Part shown: in pieces, positions 31,271 through 42,356 of the stretch
Layout: every line of letters starts with the position of its first letter
Numbering within the stretch: the stretch's first letter is position 1
Origin: Profftia lariciata
Lineage (GTDB): Bacteria > Pseudomonadota > Gammaproteobacteria > Enterobacterales > Enterobacteriaceae
Reading direction: 5' to 3'
Assembly: GCF_020541265.1 (NCBI RefSeq)
Contig: NZ_CP045925.1
Span: 1,054,001-1,118,000 of the forward strand
DNA: 64,000 bases
Position numbers and translations under genes: made by a program
The notes under the pieces: model-generated
Told to the model about the DNA's origin: nothing
Databases searched by the model: none
What the model saw: only the letters and a program-made list of their open reading frames with translations

Positions 31271-33375
31271 ATATAGTAACATATGAAATATTATTAAATA
31301 ATATTTAGAAAAATTTTTAATAATTAATCATTAAGTATTATTAGTTAATAATATAATTTTTAATTTATATTAAATTGTTTTAAAATTTTAGACTTTTATA
31401 TATAAATATCCATTATAAATAATAGTATTATAAAAATTTATAAAATAAATACTATTTATTAAAAATATTTTATAAAAATTTTACTAAAAATTATTTTTTA
31501 TTAAAAAAAATATATAAATTTAATAAATTAAAATAATAAAATATCTAGTTTATTAAGATGCTTAATATTAAAATTAGGTACTAATTATTTTACAATAAAT
31601 ATTGTTATTGTAATATCTTTTATAGTATATAATCATTATATTAATTATAAAAATACTATAAAATTTTCCTTAATACTACTTACAATATATTATCAATATA
31701 AGTATATATTATAAAACTGTATTTTTATAATTAAAAATTATTTAAGATGTTTTTATAATAAGATATATAAAATATATATTATTAATTGAATGAATAAATA
31801 ATATTTCTTATATATAGATCAGCAGAAATGGTTAATATACTTTTTTATAAAAATAAACTTTATTAAAATAAAAAATTTATACTTATTAATAATAGAGTAT
31901 CTTTAATATCAAAATATCATGATTTTATATACAGTATACAAGGATTATATATGTATATTTAAAATAATACTTTTATATATAATATCTATAATATTCATTA
32001 ATTATTTTATCTATATTAATAAAAATATTCAATATAATTAATGATCTTTTTAAAGATACAAAGATATTATCCAATATCTATATATTTACTATATCATTAA
32101 AATAATTGAATTATATGAACATAAGACATTTTATTATTTAGGACTATCAAATTTTAATTAAAATACTATCATTAATTAATATATATTATATAATTTATCT
32201 TAACTACAATAATCTTATAAAAATTAGTAAATAAATTAGAATGAAAGAGGATTGTTATATTTTATTATCTTTAATAATAGATAATATAAATTATATATTG
32301 TATATCTCATAGCTATATAATCAATAGAATAGTAGAGACATATATTTAATATATATCGTAATAGTTATTTAAGAAATAATAGATAATCAATATTTACGTT
32401 ATATCTTTAAAATAGATATATTGCTTATTTATTTGAAAATAATTTTTTATCAAAAGTAATATATTACTTATATTCTCTTGTTACATTAAGAGAATTATAT
32501 GTAAAATAAAAAATAATTGAAAATTAACATTATGTTTATATAAATATACTATATGTATTTATTTTATATAATTTAAGTAATTTTTTAAATAACTATATTT
32601 AACTATATGCATCGTTATTTATATAATAACCATATGATTGAAGTAATCATTGTAATAATATTATATAAGTTAAAATTTATTTTTATGTAAATTATTTCTA
32701 TTAAAAAATAGAATTTAATGCATTTATTAATAATATAAATACTAATATTATTTATAGAATATATATTATAAATTATTATATATCTTAATTATTATCTCAT
32801 ACTAAATTTTATATAAAATATTATATTATTTATTTTAAATAAAAAATGAAGTCTAGCTATATATTACAATATAAAAATATATTATTAACAATCTATAACA
32901 AAAACTATATGAAATGATATATATTTTTATTGTTAAAAGAAAATATATTCGCCCTTAATATATATTATTGTAAGTACATAATTCTTTAGTAAAGAATAGC
33001 TTTCAGTGCTTATATTATAATATAGTAATTTTATTATTAACTTTATGATAATATATAGAATATAATTATTATCCTATTTATTTATAAAAAATAATGAAAT
33101 TAAATATATATAAAATTTTTTTAAAAAATATATATTTATATATATTGTGATAAAGTATAGATCTATGACGTAATATTTATTTAAAAGTCATTAATTAAGA
33201 ATGTATAGGTAAGCATTATTTTACATCAACTAATAATATACTTTATGATTTTTATATTTAACTCTTATCTACATTAAATAATAAATATTATAATTTATGT
33301 TATATCTATATAAGAAAATGTATATAACAAATTATTGAATACCTTATATTTTATTATTATATATAATTACTTATA
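31271..33375. other. Long A/T-rich spacer between pgpA and der (convergent)
   Basis: This 2.1 kb stretch is one of the most A/T-extreme in the window. I recognised no coding remnant, tRNA or ordered repeat. It lies between convergent genes, so no promoter is required for either neighbour. Confidence 0.6.
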
Positions 33376-34869
33376 TTAATTCTTATTAATATAAGTCAAC
33401 ATACGTTTACGTTTGCGTAACTGATTGGGTCTTAATATATTACGTTTACTAGAATATGGATTATAATTTACTTTAAATTGAATGCGTATAGGAGTGCCAA
33501 TTATTTTTAGTGAACTACGAAAGTAATTTACTAAATAACGTTCATAAGAAGATGTTAAATGTTGTAATTGATTACCATGAATAACGACTATTAAAGGATT
33601 ATAACCACCAGCATGTGCATATTTTAATTTTATACGACGTCCTTGTACTAATGCAGGTTGATGAGCTTGTTGAGCCTTATTCATAATATTAGTAAGTAAT
33701 GATGTACTAATATGTTGCGTAGCACAATCATAAGCTTCTTGAATATATTGAAATAAATCTTTTATACCTATACTATACAGTGCAGAAATAAAGTGAATAC
33801 GCGCAAAATTTATAAAACCTAAACGTAACTCTAATATATTTTTAAAATTATTTTTAATATTTGCAGATAGAGAATCCCATTTATTTACTACAATAACTAA
33901 CGAACGACCGCTATCAAGAATAATGCTTAATAAAGATAAATCTTGATCAGAAATACCATTTTGGGCATCAATAATTAATAATGCAACATTTGCATGTTCT
34001 ATAGCTTGTATGGTTTTAATAATAGAAAATTTTTCAATAGTATTAATAATTTTTCCACGTTTACTTACACCAGCAGTATCAATCAGTATGTATTTATGTT
34101 TGTTATATACTATAGGTATATAAATACTATCACGTGTAGTGCCTGATGTATCATCAACTACAACACGCTTTTCACCTAATATACAATTAATTAATGTTGA
34201 TTTTCCTACATTAGGACGCCCAACAATAACTATTTTTATTAATTTATCTTCTTTAAGGATACAATTATTTACTTTTTCTTTAATTATCTTTTTAACTTCT
34301 TTATCTTTTAGATTAATTAAATATTGAAAATTAACATCTTTTTTAGTCAATAAAGACTGTGTCTTATATTTAAATGTACTAAAAAATGGAACGAGTAATT
34401 CCGCAATTATTTGTCTAATACCATGACCATGCGATGCAGTAATAGCATAAGCTTTGCCAAAACCAAGTGAATAAAAATCACAAAGTGCAATATCAGGATC
34501 TATGCCATCTATTTTATTAGCTATTAAAACAGTCATTTTTTGAAGTCTACGTAGATTATTAGCAATAGAATAATCTGCAGGCATTAAACCAATTCTCGCA
34601 TCAACTATAAATAACACTAGATCTGCTTCTTTAATAGCTAATAATGATTGTTCTACTATTTGTTCTCCAATACTATTTTTTGTGTTCTCAATGCCACCGG
34701 TATCTATTATAATATACTCATAATTGCTGACTATAGCACGACCATATATACGATCTCTAGTTAATCCTGGAAAATCTGCAACTAACGCATTACGAGTGTT
34801 TGTCAAACGATTAAATAAAGTAGATTTACCTACATTGGATCGTCCAACTAAGGTAATAACAGGTATCAT
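33376..34869 (-). CDS. der: Ribosome assembly GTPase Der (EngA)
   Basis: Der is a double-GTPase essential for assembling the 50S subunit. It has 497 residues (E. coli 490). The first G domain has G1 GRSNVGKS at 9-16 (E. coli GRPNVGKS, a Pro-to-Ser change), DTGG (G3) and NKID (G4). The acidic linker typical of E. coli is replaced by a Lys-rich stretch (about 170-205). The second G domain keeps GRPNVGKST, DTAGVSKRGKI and NKWD. The C-terminal KH-like domain has KYAHAGGYNPLIVVIHGNQ and the basic tail RKRKRML. It is the last gene of the rlmN-to-der block. Confidence 0.97.
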   Translation of the reverse strand: MIPVITLVGRSNVGKSTLFNRLTNTRNALVADFPGLTRDRIYGRAIVSNYEYIIIDTGGIENTKNSIGEQIVEQSLLAIKEADLVLFIVDARIGLMPADYSIANNLRRLQKMTVLIANKIDGIDPDIALCDFYSLGFGKAYAITASHGHGIRQIIAELLVPFFSTFKYKTQSLLTKKDVNFQYLINLKDKEVKKIIKEKVNNCILKEDKLIKIVIVGRPNVGKSTLINCILGEKRVVVDDTSGTTRDSIYIPIVYNKHKYILIDTAGVSKRGKIINTIEKFSIIKTIQAIEHANVALLIIDAQNGISDQDLSLLSIILDSGRSLVIVVNKWDSLSANIKNNFKNILELRLGFINFARIHFISALYSIGIKDLFQYIQEAYDCATQHISTSLLTNIMNKAQQAHQPALVQGRRIKLKYAHAGGYNPLIVVIHGNQLQHLTSSYERYLVNYFRSSLKIIGTPIRIQFKVNYNPYSSKRNILRPNQLRKRKRMLTYINKN

Positions 34870-35152
34870 AATTATAGCCTTTATAATCAGTTAATTAAAT
34901 TTTTATGATCATAAAAATAAAATTTCTTAATTAATTTTTATATTTTTATATATAGTTTATAATAGTTATACTTTGTTTTATTTAAAGTTATAAATAGTAT
35001 ACTAGGAATGTTTTATTCATATATTCTATTTTAAAAAACCAAGAAATTACTCTTTTATGTAATCAATCATATACTATTCTATGTTTTTATTTATTTAAAA
35101 AACTAAGTTTTTTATTTTTTAATTAATAAGTTATTATAATATTGCATACTTA

Positions 35153-36328
35153 TTAACTAGTAAACGCATATAATTGATTACTACTTGTTTGAATAATTAC
35201 CTTATCATTTTTTGATAATACTACACTTAGTAAATGAGATTTTGCGACTCTTTGTTGTAAAATTAAAGCACCATTATTAATATTTAGAGCATGCAAATAA
35301 CCTTCACTATCTCCCAAAACTAAATAATTATGATAAAGTACAGGTGTTGTTAAGTTACGATGTAATAGATGATTTTGTTGCCATAAAAATTTACCATTAT
35401 TAGTGCTTAATGAGATTATACAATCATCTTGGTCAACTATATAAATACATTTTTCGTAAACAATAAAATCGTTTACGGAGCTAATTTTATATTGCCATTT
35501 TATCTGACCAGATTTTAAATCTAACGCAGATAAATTGCCATTATAACCTAAAGTATATACAATGTTATTAATTACAATAGGTGTATTATCTACATCGTTA
35601 ATACGTTCAACATCTGTTGATCCAATTGATTCAGTAACGTACTGCTGCCAAATAATATGACCTTGTGGCAATAACACCGCACTAATACGTCCATTATCAT
35701 TACCAATAATAGCAGCTCCATAAGCAATGGTAGGAGATGATTCACCACGTAATGTTATAGAAGGCATATCTAAATTAATAGTCCATTGAATTATACCATT
35801 AGCTTGATTAAGAGCTTGCAGCATACCATTGGTGGTATGAATTAAAACTAGATTATTACTAATAACTGGACGAGAAATTACTTCACCGGCTACCGTAGTT
35901 TGCCAAATTTTTGTACCATCTTTAGTATTTAATGCATAAACGATTGCACGTTCAGATCCTATAAAAATTTTATTATCAGACAAAGATATCATGCCAGATA
36001 ATAAAGCAGGTTGATACGATAACCAATTATTTTTTTTTGCTAAATTAATAGACCATATTGTAGCACCATTATTTATATTAATTGCTTTTACTATACCAAA
36101 ATGATCAGCAACATATATTATGTTATTATAGCAGATAGGACTAGGACGAAAATATAATTTATTAACATCATTATGAGAAATAAAAGTACTCCATGCCTTT
36201 GTTAATATAAATTCTTGTTTAATTTTCGGTAATGGTGACATATTTATGATGTTATTGTCACTTTTGAACATAGAACATCCACTCAAAATTATTACACATC
36301 CAAAAAAAAATTGTAAAATTGCATTCAT
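35153..36328 (-). CDS. bamB: Outer-membrane assembly lipoprotein BamB
   Basis: BamB is the eight-bladed beta-propeller lipoprotein of the BAM complex that inserts outer-membrane proteins. I place the start at 36328, giving 391 residues (E. coli 392). A longer frame starts at 36376, but only the shorter form puts AAGGA just upstream and yields a proper lipoprotein signal, with lipobox LSGC and Cys18 as the lipidated residue. Repeated propeller motifs are visible (NINNGATIWSINLA, NTKDGTKIWQTTVAGE, NQANGIIQWTINLDMPS, DLKSGQIKWQYKIS, GDSEGYLHALNINNG). Its presence shows that an outer membrane with beta-barrels is still built. It lies between der and hisS as in E. coli, with yfgM missing. Confidence 0.96.
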   Translation of the reverse strand: MNAILQFFFGCVIILSGCSMFKSDNNIINMSPLPKIKQEFILTKAWSTFISHNDVNKLYFRPSPICYNNIIYVADHFGIVKAININNGATIWSINLAKKNNWLSYQPALLSGMISLSDNKIFIGSERAIVYALNTKDGTKIWQTTVAGEVISRPVISNNLVLIHTTNGMLQALNQANGIIQWTINLDMPSITLRGESSPTIAYGAAIIGNDNGRISAVLLPQGHIIWQQYVTESIGSTDVERINDVDNTPIVINNIVYTLGYNGNLSALDLKSGQIKWQYKISSVNDFIVYEKCIYIVDQDDCIISLSTNNGKFLWQQNHLLHRNLTTPVLYHNYLVLGDSEGYLHALNINNGALILQQRVAKSHLLSVVLSKNDKVIIQTSSNQLYAFTS

Positions 36329-36906
36329 ATTCCTTTTAGTTAGATAATTTATTAAAATTGATATGTAATAAAGCATATAAGCAAGTAGAATAACTAAAAT
36401 AAAATATATTATATTAGTATATATTTTATAGTATTTTTTAATAAAAAAATTTATTTAATATAATTAAATAAATTTTTTAGTATATTTCTAATTTATTTTA
36501 TTTTAACTGTACATTGTTTAATGTGGATACCTTAAAAATTTAAGGTTTATATATAGCGTGATATATTATTTAAAATGAATATTGCTATTATTAGTAAAAT
36601 GCTACTATAAATGATATTTTGCATAAACTTCAGTATTATGAAAGTAATATCATAATTAATTTTTAAAAAAATTATTTAGAAACTATTATTAATTATATTT
36701 CTAGTTAAGACTTAACCGATATTGTTATAAAATTTAGTAATATGTATAATATTTTTTATTATTTGTTAGTAACATCCAATACTAAATATAATGCATTATA
36801 ATAATTTTTTTATTATTAATATCTTTCTTGATCGAATATGTTATATGATTAAATTTCTATACTCTTGCTACTAGAGTAATAATACTATTATTAATATACA
36901 GTGTCT
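36329..36906. other. Spacer at the expected place of yfgM
   Basis: E. coli has yfgM (about 620 bp) between bamB and hisS. The 578 bases here are close to that length, but I could not match any YfgM segment, so it is either fully eroded or replaced by spacer. Confidence 0.45.
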
Positions 36907-38181
36907 TTATACTAAAATTGACGATAAAATTACAAAAATTTCTTCTTGTAAAATAATTTTCTGATCTCCACTATGTAAATTTTTAACATTAATTTGACCA
37001 TTTTGTATTTCACGTTCACCTAAAATTAATGCTAATTTTGCTTTGTATTTATTTGCACGAGCAAACTGTTTCTTAAAGTTTCCGCTACCATAATGAGTCA
37101 TTAATTTTATATATGGATATACATCACGAATTTTTTCAGCTAAACACATAGCAAAACTTTGAGTTCCTGTACCAAAATATATTAAATATACGTCAACTTC
37201 AAATTGCGGCTGAAAATTAGGATTTACTGTTTTTATTAATAAAGCTAAACGTTCTAACCCTATTGCACAACCAATTGCTGGTGTGGCATAACCTCCTAAT
37301 TGAGACACTAAACTATCATAACGTCCTCCGGCACAAATAGCATTCTTTGTACCTACAAAATCAGTTACCCATTCAAAAACTGTACTATTATAATAGTCTA
37401 ATCCTCGAACTAATCGATCATTGAAAATATATGTAATCCCAGCATTATCAAGTAATTTACATAACCTAGATAAATGTTTATGAGATTCTTGATCTAGATA
37501 GTCATGTATACTAGGTACGTCATTTAGTAATACTTGTACTTCTAATTTTTTATTATCTAGTATGCGCATTGGATTACTATAAATATTATTTATGCATTCT
37601 TTATCTAATTTATTTTTAATTTTCTCTAAATAAGCAATAAGAATATTACGATATTTTGCACGCACTTGTATAGAACCAATAGAATTAAGTTCTAGAGAAA
37701 TATATTGAGATATCCCTAATGCTCGCCAAAAGCGAGCATTCATTAATATAATTTCAGCATCTATATCGGGTCCATAAAGACCAAAAACTTCAACACCTAA
37801 TTGATGAAATGCGCGATAACGACCTTTTTGTGGACGTTCATGACGAAACATAGGGCCCATGTACCATAAACGTTGTTCTGATTTATATAGTAGACTGTGT
37901 TCAATACCAGCACGTACACAACTTGCAGTACCTTCAGGGCGAAGTGTTAGACTATCACCATTACGGTCATAAAAAGTATACATTTCTTTTGAGATAATAT
38001 CAGTAACTTCACCAATAGCTCGCTTAAATAAAGTAGTATGTTCTATAATTGGCAAACGTATTTCGCTATAACCATAGCTAGTTAATATTTGTTTAAGCTT
38101 AGCTTCAATTAGCTGCCATAACATTGTATCTGCTGGCAACAAATCTTTCATACCACGAATAGCTTGTATATTTTTTGCCAC
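36907..38181 (-). CDS. hisS: Histidyl-tRNA synthetase
   Basis: HisRS is a class II aminoacyl-tRNA synthetase that charges tRNA-His. The 424 residues equal E. coli. The N-terminus AKNIQAIRGMKDLLPADTML is typical. Motif 2 is around LRPEGTASCVRAGIEHSLLY and PMFRHERPQKGRYRAFHQLG; the histidine-specific motifs are LVRGLDYYNSTVFEWV and CAGGRYDSLVSQLGG, and motif 3 is AIGCAIGLERLALL. A C-terminal anticodon-binding domain follows. It lies in the ispG-hisS-bamB-der order of E. coli. No anomaly was seen. Confidence 0.98.
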   Translation of the reverse strand: MAKNIQAIRGMKDLLPADTMLWQLIEAKLKQILTSYGYSEIRLPIIEHTTLFKRAIGEVTDIISKEMYTFYDRNGDSLTLRPEGTASCVRAGIEHSLLYKSEQRLWYMGPMFRHERPQKGRYRAFHQLGVEVFGLYGPDIDAEIILMNARFWRALGISQYISLELNSIGSIQVRAKYRNILIAYLEKIKNKLDKECINNIYSNPMRILDNKKLEVQVLLNDVPSIHDYLDQESHKHLSRLCKLLDNAGITYIFNDRLVRGLDYYNSTVFEWVTDFVGTKNAICAGGRYDSLVSQLGGYATPAIGCAIGLERLALLIKTVNPNFQPQFEVDVYLIYFGTGTQSFAMCLAEKIRDVYPYIKLMTHYGSGNFKKQFARANKYKAKLALILGEREIQNGQINVKNLHSGDQKIILQEEIFVILSSILV

Positions 38182-38310
38182 GTTAAATCTCTATAATTAT
38201 TTCATTTTTTAAAAATATAACATTAATAATATATGAATATTTATGTGCATACTATGTATTAATAATATAATATTTAATACATATTAATTATATTATAATA
38301 TCTGCTTAAA

Positions 38311-39435
38311 TTATTTTTTGTTATTTTTCTTTACTGCAATACATTGACTCATATCAATCATTAATGCTTTTTCACGAATTTTATTTTCTAATTGATCAAT
38401 AATTTGATCATTATTAAAACGATACTTCTGACGTACACCATCCTCATATACGCCACTGTTATTGTATCCACCCGTCACACCAATTGTTGCGGATATTGCT
38501 TCACCAGGACCATTAACTATACAACCAATAATAGAAACATCCATTGGTGTAATAATATCTTCTAGACGTTTTTCTAATGTATTAACTGTACTAATAACAT
38601 CAAATTCTTGTCGTGCACAAGTTGGACACGCAATAAAGTTAATGCCACGTGAACGAATATGCAATGCTTTAAGAATATCAAAACCAACCTTTACTTCTTC
38701 GATGGGATCTGCAGCTAATGAAATACGCAATGTATCACCAATACCTTCTGTTAATAGCATACCTAAACCAATAGCTGATTTTACTGATCCACTACGCATA
38801 CCACCTGCTTCAGTAATTCCAAGATGTAAAGGTTGATCGATACGTTTAGCTAAAAGGCGATATGATTCTACTGCTATAAGAACATCTGATGATTTTACAC
38901 TTATTTTAAACTTATCAAAATTCAGTTGCTCTAAAATATCAATATTACGCATAGCAGATTCTAATAATGCTTCTGATGTCAGTGAGCCAAATTTTTCCTG
39001 AATTTTTTTTTCAATAGATCCACTATTAATCCCAATACGAATAGGAATATTTTTATCACGAGCACAATCAACAACCAAACGGATACGAGATTTATTACCA
39101 ATATTACCTGGATTAATGCGTAAACAATCTACTCCATAGTTTGCTACTTTCAGTGCAATTCGATAATCAAAATGAATATCAGCCACTAAAGGCACAGATA
39201 CTTGCTTTTTAATAATCTTAAATGCTTCAGCTGCATCCATTGTTGGAACCGATATACGTACAATATCAACACCTACTTTTTCTAAAGAATGGATTTGTTT
39301 TAATGTAGCATCAATATCCGTTGTTTTAGTGTTTGTCATTGATTGCACAGCAATCGGAGCATTATCTCCTATAGGCACATTTCCAATATAAATTCTAGTT
39401 GATTTTCTCCTCTTAATTAAGGATTTATTATACAT
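38311..39435 (-). CDS. ispG: 4-hydroxy-3-methylbut-2-enyl diphosphate synthase (flavodoxin/ferredoxin)
   Basis: IspG (GcpE) is the [4Fe-4S] enzyme that converts MEcPP to HMBPP in the MEP pathway. The start is placed at 39435 (product MYNKSLIKRRKSTRIYIGNV, 374 residues; E. coli 372), because a GGAGAG ribosome site precedes it; an upstream in-frame ATG at 39483 only adds a hydrophobic extension. The TIM-barrel part includes VPLVADIHFDYRIALK and LRINPGNIGN. The cluster cysteines are in FIACPTCARQEFD and IIGCIVNGPGEA, where the Glu ligand is also kept. With dxs and ispH in this window, isoprenoid synthesis appears intact. Confidence 0.97.
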   Translation of the reverse strand: MYNKSLIKRRKSTRIYIGNVPIGDNAPIAVQSMTNTKTTDIDATLKQIHSLEKVGVDIVRISVPTMDAAEAFKIIKKQVSVPLVADIHFDYRIALKVANYGVDCLRINPGNIGNKSRIRLVVDCARDKNIPIRIGINSGSIEKKIQEKFGSLTSEALLESAMRNIDILEQLNFDKFKISVKSSDVLIAVESYRLLAKRIDQPLHLGITEAGGMRSGSVKSAIGLGMLLTEGIGDTLRISLAADPIEEVKVGFDILKALHIRSRGINFIACPTCARQEFDVISTVNTLEKRLEDIITPMDVSIIGCIVNGPGEAISATIGVTGGYNNSGVYEDGVRQKYRFNNDQIIDQLENKIREKALMIDMSQCIAVKKNNKK

Positions 39436-40083
39436 ATTAACTCTCCATAAATATCGTATAATTAATAAAATAATAAACTTCAATCTTTAAAGATAATCAG
39501 ATAAAAAAGAAATGCATACCGAAGATACTATGAAAATAAAACATGCAATAATTAACGTTATCAACTTGTTTAGCTATATTAACAATTATCATATTTTATG
39601 AAATTAATACTAGTAAATAACTTAATATGTAATATAAAAGTACTAAACAGGATAATATTGTAATATTTTTTAATATTAATAAGATTATCGTGATATAATT
39701 TTTACAGATATTAATGCATAATAATTTAATATTACAGAATATTATTTTATTTAATATAGAATAGATTTATTGATATGTATATAATTAATCAATTATTAAT
39801 TGCTAATTTTATTTTTTAGTTAACAACAACAATTATAATACCCATTATTAAATGTAACTTTTTTAACATTATTAATGTTAACATAAGTTTAGTAAATTTT
39901 TTTATGCTTATTATTAATAATATAAATTATATTTTAAGTTTATAATAATGTTATGTAGAATTTATTTATTGTTTTTGATCATTACAGAATTAATAATTAA
40001 ATGTTTAGATATTACCATTTATTGAATAATATAATTTGAATTAATCTAATAATATGACAACCTATTAATAGGTTACGTATGAT
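39436..40083. other. Spacer between ispG and rodZ; likely eroded 3' half of rodZ
   Basis: The length (648 bases) would accommodate the missing periplasmic part of RodZ (about 160 codons in E. coli), but no fragment of that domain is recognisable. A perfect palindrome lies just after the rodZ stop (listed separately). Confidence 0.4.
40059..40074. repeat. 16-bp perfect palindrome after the rodZ stop
   Basis: AACCTATTAATAGGTT is its own reverse complement and lies 9 bases downstream of the rodZ stop codon. It could be an RNA-end hairpin or a protein site. There is no T run on the minus strand to support a terminator. Confidence 0.4.
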
Positions 40084-40611
40084 TTATAGATAATAAAACT
40101 CTGTTAGTATTTTAATAAAATTTGATGGCTCTAATTTACTATGTTCTACTATTTGTGCAGAAGATTTTTTTACTATTTTTGCAATATCTTCTTGTTGTGA
40201 TTTATGATTTTGCCACAACCAAGATCCAGTGATACCAAGAACAATAAATACTACTAACCAAGTAAACATTATTAACCAACTATCAGTTTTTTTATTTTTT
40301 TTACCTAGTGAAAACCTACGCATGGGTGCAATTGTCGTTACTTGCAATGGAATTTGTTGTTCTAAATATGATATTAAATTATCTTCTGATATATAAACAA
40401 TTTTTGCATAAGAGCGAATATATCCACGTAAAAAAGTTGAAGATAAATCAATAGGAATATTATCTTCTTCTATATCACGTATAATCGAAATTTTTAGGCA
40501 CAACTGTTCTGCAATATTCTTTTGTGTTAAACCTAATATTTCTCGACTTTGACGCAAAAGCTTCCCTATAGTAAATGGAATTGTTTGATCTTGAGAGACT
40601 TGAGTATTCAT
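40084..40611 (-). CDS. rodZ: RodZ, truncated: cytoplasmic helix-turn-helix and membrane segment only
   Basis: RodZ links the MreB cytoskeleton to the cell-wall elongation machinery. The frame encodes 175 residues, against 337 in E. coli. Kept are the Xre-like helix-turn-helix domain (about 14-85: IGKLLRQSREILGLTQKNIA, DIEEDNIPIDLSSTFLRGYI), the juxtamembrane MRRFSLGKKNKKTDSW, and one membrane helix (112-133). The Pro/Thr-rich linker and the periplasmic beta domain are absent; the last 30 residues are low-complexity. In E. coli the MreB-binding part is the cytoplasmic domain, so this form may still work. The truncation could be an adaptation or an early stage of loss. Confidence 0.85.
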   Translation of the reverse strand: MNTQVSQDQTIPFTIGKLLRQSREILGLTQKNIAEQLCLKISIIRDIEEDNIPIDLSSTFLRGYIRSYAKIVYISEDNLISYLEQQIPLQVTTIAPMRRFSLGKKNKKTDSWLIMFTWLVVFIVLGITGSWLWQNHKSQQEDIAKIVKKSSAQIVEHSKLEPSNFIKILTEFYYL

Positions 40612-41219
40612 TAGTTAGGCATTACTATTACTTATTAAAATAATGAAAATAGAGCGACAGTGGGTACATACTATAATACTAAAATTTATTATGGCCCAAT
40701 CTAACGCAACAAAATAATGTATAAGTTATAGTTATAGTTATAGTTATTAACATTAACTATATAGAATATATATTACAATATATTCATAATTATTCGTATA
40801 ATTTTGTTTTTTTGTAAAAATTACAAAATAATTTGTATTAGTATATTCTTGTTACAATCAATATATAATAATTTATGGTAGTTTTAGTCTATTTTTTACA
40901 GAATATACACTTACAATTTTTTATTATTTTATCATAATTTTATTTATATTTACAATACAAAATATAAATATTATAAAATATTTTATTTATTATTATAATG
41001 ATAGTAACATAACAATTATTTTATAATTAATTTTAAATAAAATAATATATTATTATTTTATTTCTTAATAATGTAAGAATTAGTTCTTTAACAACAATAT
41101 ATAGTATGTAATTAATATTTTTTTGAATTGTATTACCTTACTAATCTTGATTTTATATAAAACAGTACAAATTGCAAACCTTATTTTGATTTGAATCTTT
41201 ATTTTTTAGCAAAAATTCA
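40612..41219. other. Spacer at the expected place of pilF, with a hexamer repeat
   Basis: E. coli has pilF between rlmN and rodZ. No TPR-repeat fragment is recognisable here. A frame just before rodZ (40612-40712, minus) is open but matches nothing I know. It contains four tandem copies of a hexamer (listed separately). Confidence 0.4.
40724..40747. repeat. Hexanucleotide tandem repeat, (AGTTAT)x4
   Basis: Four exact head-to-tail copies of AGTTAT lie about 110 bases upstream of the rodZ start. Such a short array can change copy number by slippage. A second, different hexamer array sits in front of mnmA. Confidence 0.85.
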
Positions 41220-42356
41220 TTAAATTGTCTTACTTACAATTATATCATCAGGTATGTTTTTATTCATAGTTCGTTTTGTTCGATCAATAACATAACCAGC
41301 TAGCTGTCCACAGGCAGCATTAATATCATTGCCACGTGTTTTACGAATAATAACGGTAAAACCATATTTCATTAAAACTTTAGAAAAACTATCTATACGA
41401 CCATCAGAGCTACAAACATATGATGCACCTGAAAATGTATTCCATGGAATTAAATTAATTTTACATGGAGTATTTTTTAAACATTCTGCTAATTGATGAG
41501 CATGCTCTATATGATCATTTATATCATTTAACATAACATATTCAATTGTAACACGTCCTTGACTAGCATTTGTTTTTTTTAAATAATTACGTACAGCACT
41601 TAAAAAACTTTCTAAATTATATTTACGGTTAATTGGCATAATTGTATCCCGAATTTTGTCCGTAGGAGCATGTAAAGATATTGCCAGAGCAACATCAATC
41701 ATACTACTTAATTTTTCTAGTGCAGGCACAATACCTGAGGTAGACACAACGATGCGACGCTTAGATAAACCAAAACCTAAGTCATCTAACATTATTTTAA
41801 TAGCAGGCACTACATTATTAATGTTCAGCAAAGGTTCTCCCATGCCCATTATAACTATATTAGTAATGGGACGTTGTCCAGTAAGTTTTTGTGCTCCAAT
41901 AGTTTTAGCTGCACGCCAAACTTGTCCAATTATTTCGGAGACACGTAGATTACGATTAAATCCTTGTTGCGCAGTAAAACAAAATTTACATTCCAATGCA
42001 CAGCCAATTTGTGAAGATATACAAAGTGTAGCTCTTTTATTCTCAGGAATATAAATAGTTTCTATGAGTTGACTATCAAGCTGCAGTGTCCATTTAATAG
42101 TACCATCAGTAGAGTGCTGCTCTTGAGATATTAAAGGTGCATTAATTTCCGCAATATCATTGAGTTTATTACGCAATTTTTTATTAATATTAGTCATTTT
42201 ATTAAAATCATTACAATAGTAATGATAAATCCATTTCATTACTTGATCAGCATGAAAAGATTTTTCAGATATTTTAATAAAAAAGTTGCGTAATCCTTGA
42301 CGATCAAAATCAAGAAGGTTAATTTTCTTCGATTTATGAACTATTTTAGTATGCAT
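41220..42356 (-). CDS. rlmN: 23S rRNA (A2503) / tRNA (A37) C2 methyltransferase
   Basis: RlmN is a radical-SAM enzyme that methylates C2 of A2503 in 23S rRNA and A37 in some tRNAs. I start at 42356 (MHTKIVHKSKKINLLDFDRQ, 378 residues; E. coli 384). A start at 42416 would add 20 hydrophobic-basic residues with no E. coli match; neither start has a clear ribosome site. The radical-SAM triad is CALECKFC, preceded by the methyl-carrier region LCISSQIGC. The C-terminal KTRGNDINAACGQLAGYVID holds the catalytic cysteine. The residue after the triad is Phe where E. coli has Ser. It is the first gene of the block leading to der. Confidence 0.95.
   Translation of the reverse strand: MHTKIVHKSKKINLLDFDRQGLRNFFIKISEKSFHADQVMKWIYHYYCNDFNKMTNINKKLRNKLNDIAEINAPLISQEQHSTDGTIKWTLQLDSQLIETIYIPENKRATLCISSQIGCALECKFCFTAQQGFNRNLRVSEIIGQVWRAAKTIGAQKLTGQRPITNIVIMGMGEPLLNINNVVPAIKIMLDDLGFGLSKRRIVVSTSGIVPALEKLSSMIDVALAISLHAPTDKIRDTIMPINRKYNLESFLSAVRNYLKKTNASQGRVTIEYVMLNDINDHIEHAHQLAECLKNTPCKINLIPWNTFSGASYVCSSDGRIDSFSKVLMKYGFTVIIRKTRGNDINAACGQLAGYVIDRTKRTMNKNIPDDIIVSKTI

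Noticed and set aside
31271..33375. Possible replication origin or CRISPR array in a long empty spacer
   Set aside because: No DnaA-box cluster, no regularly spaced repeats and no origin-linked genes (dnaA, gidA, dnaN) nearby.
40612..40712. Open reverse frame just before rodZ as the 3' end of pilF
   Set aside because: The frame is open, but its residues do not resemble PilF, and an open run of this length is not significant.
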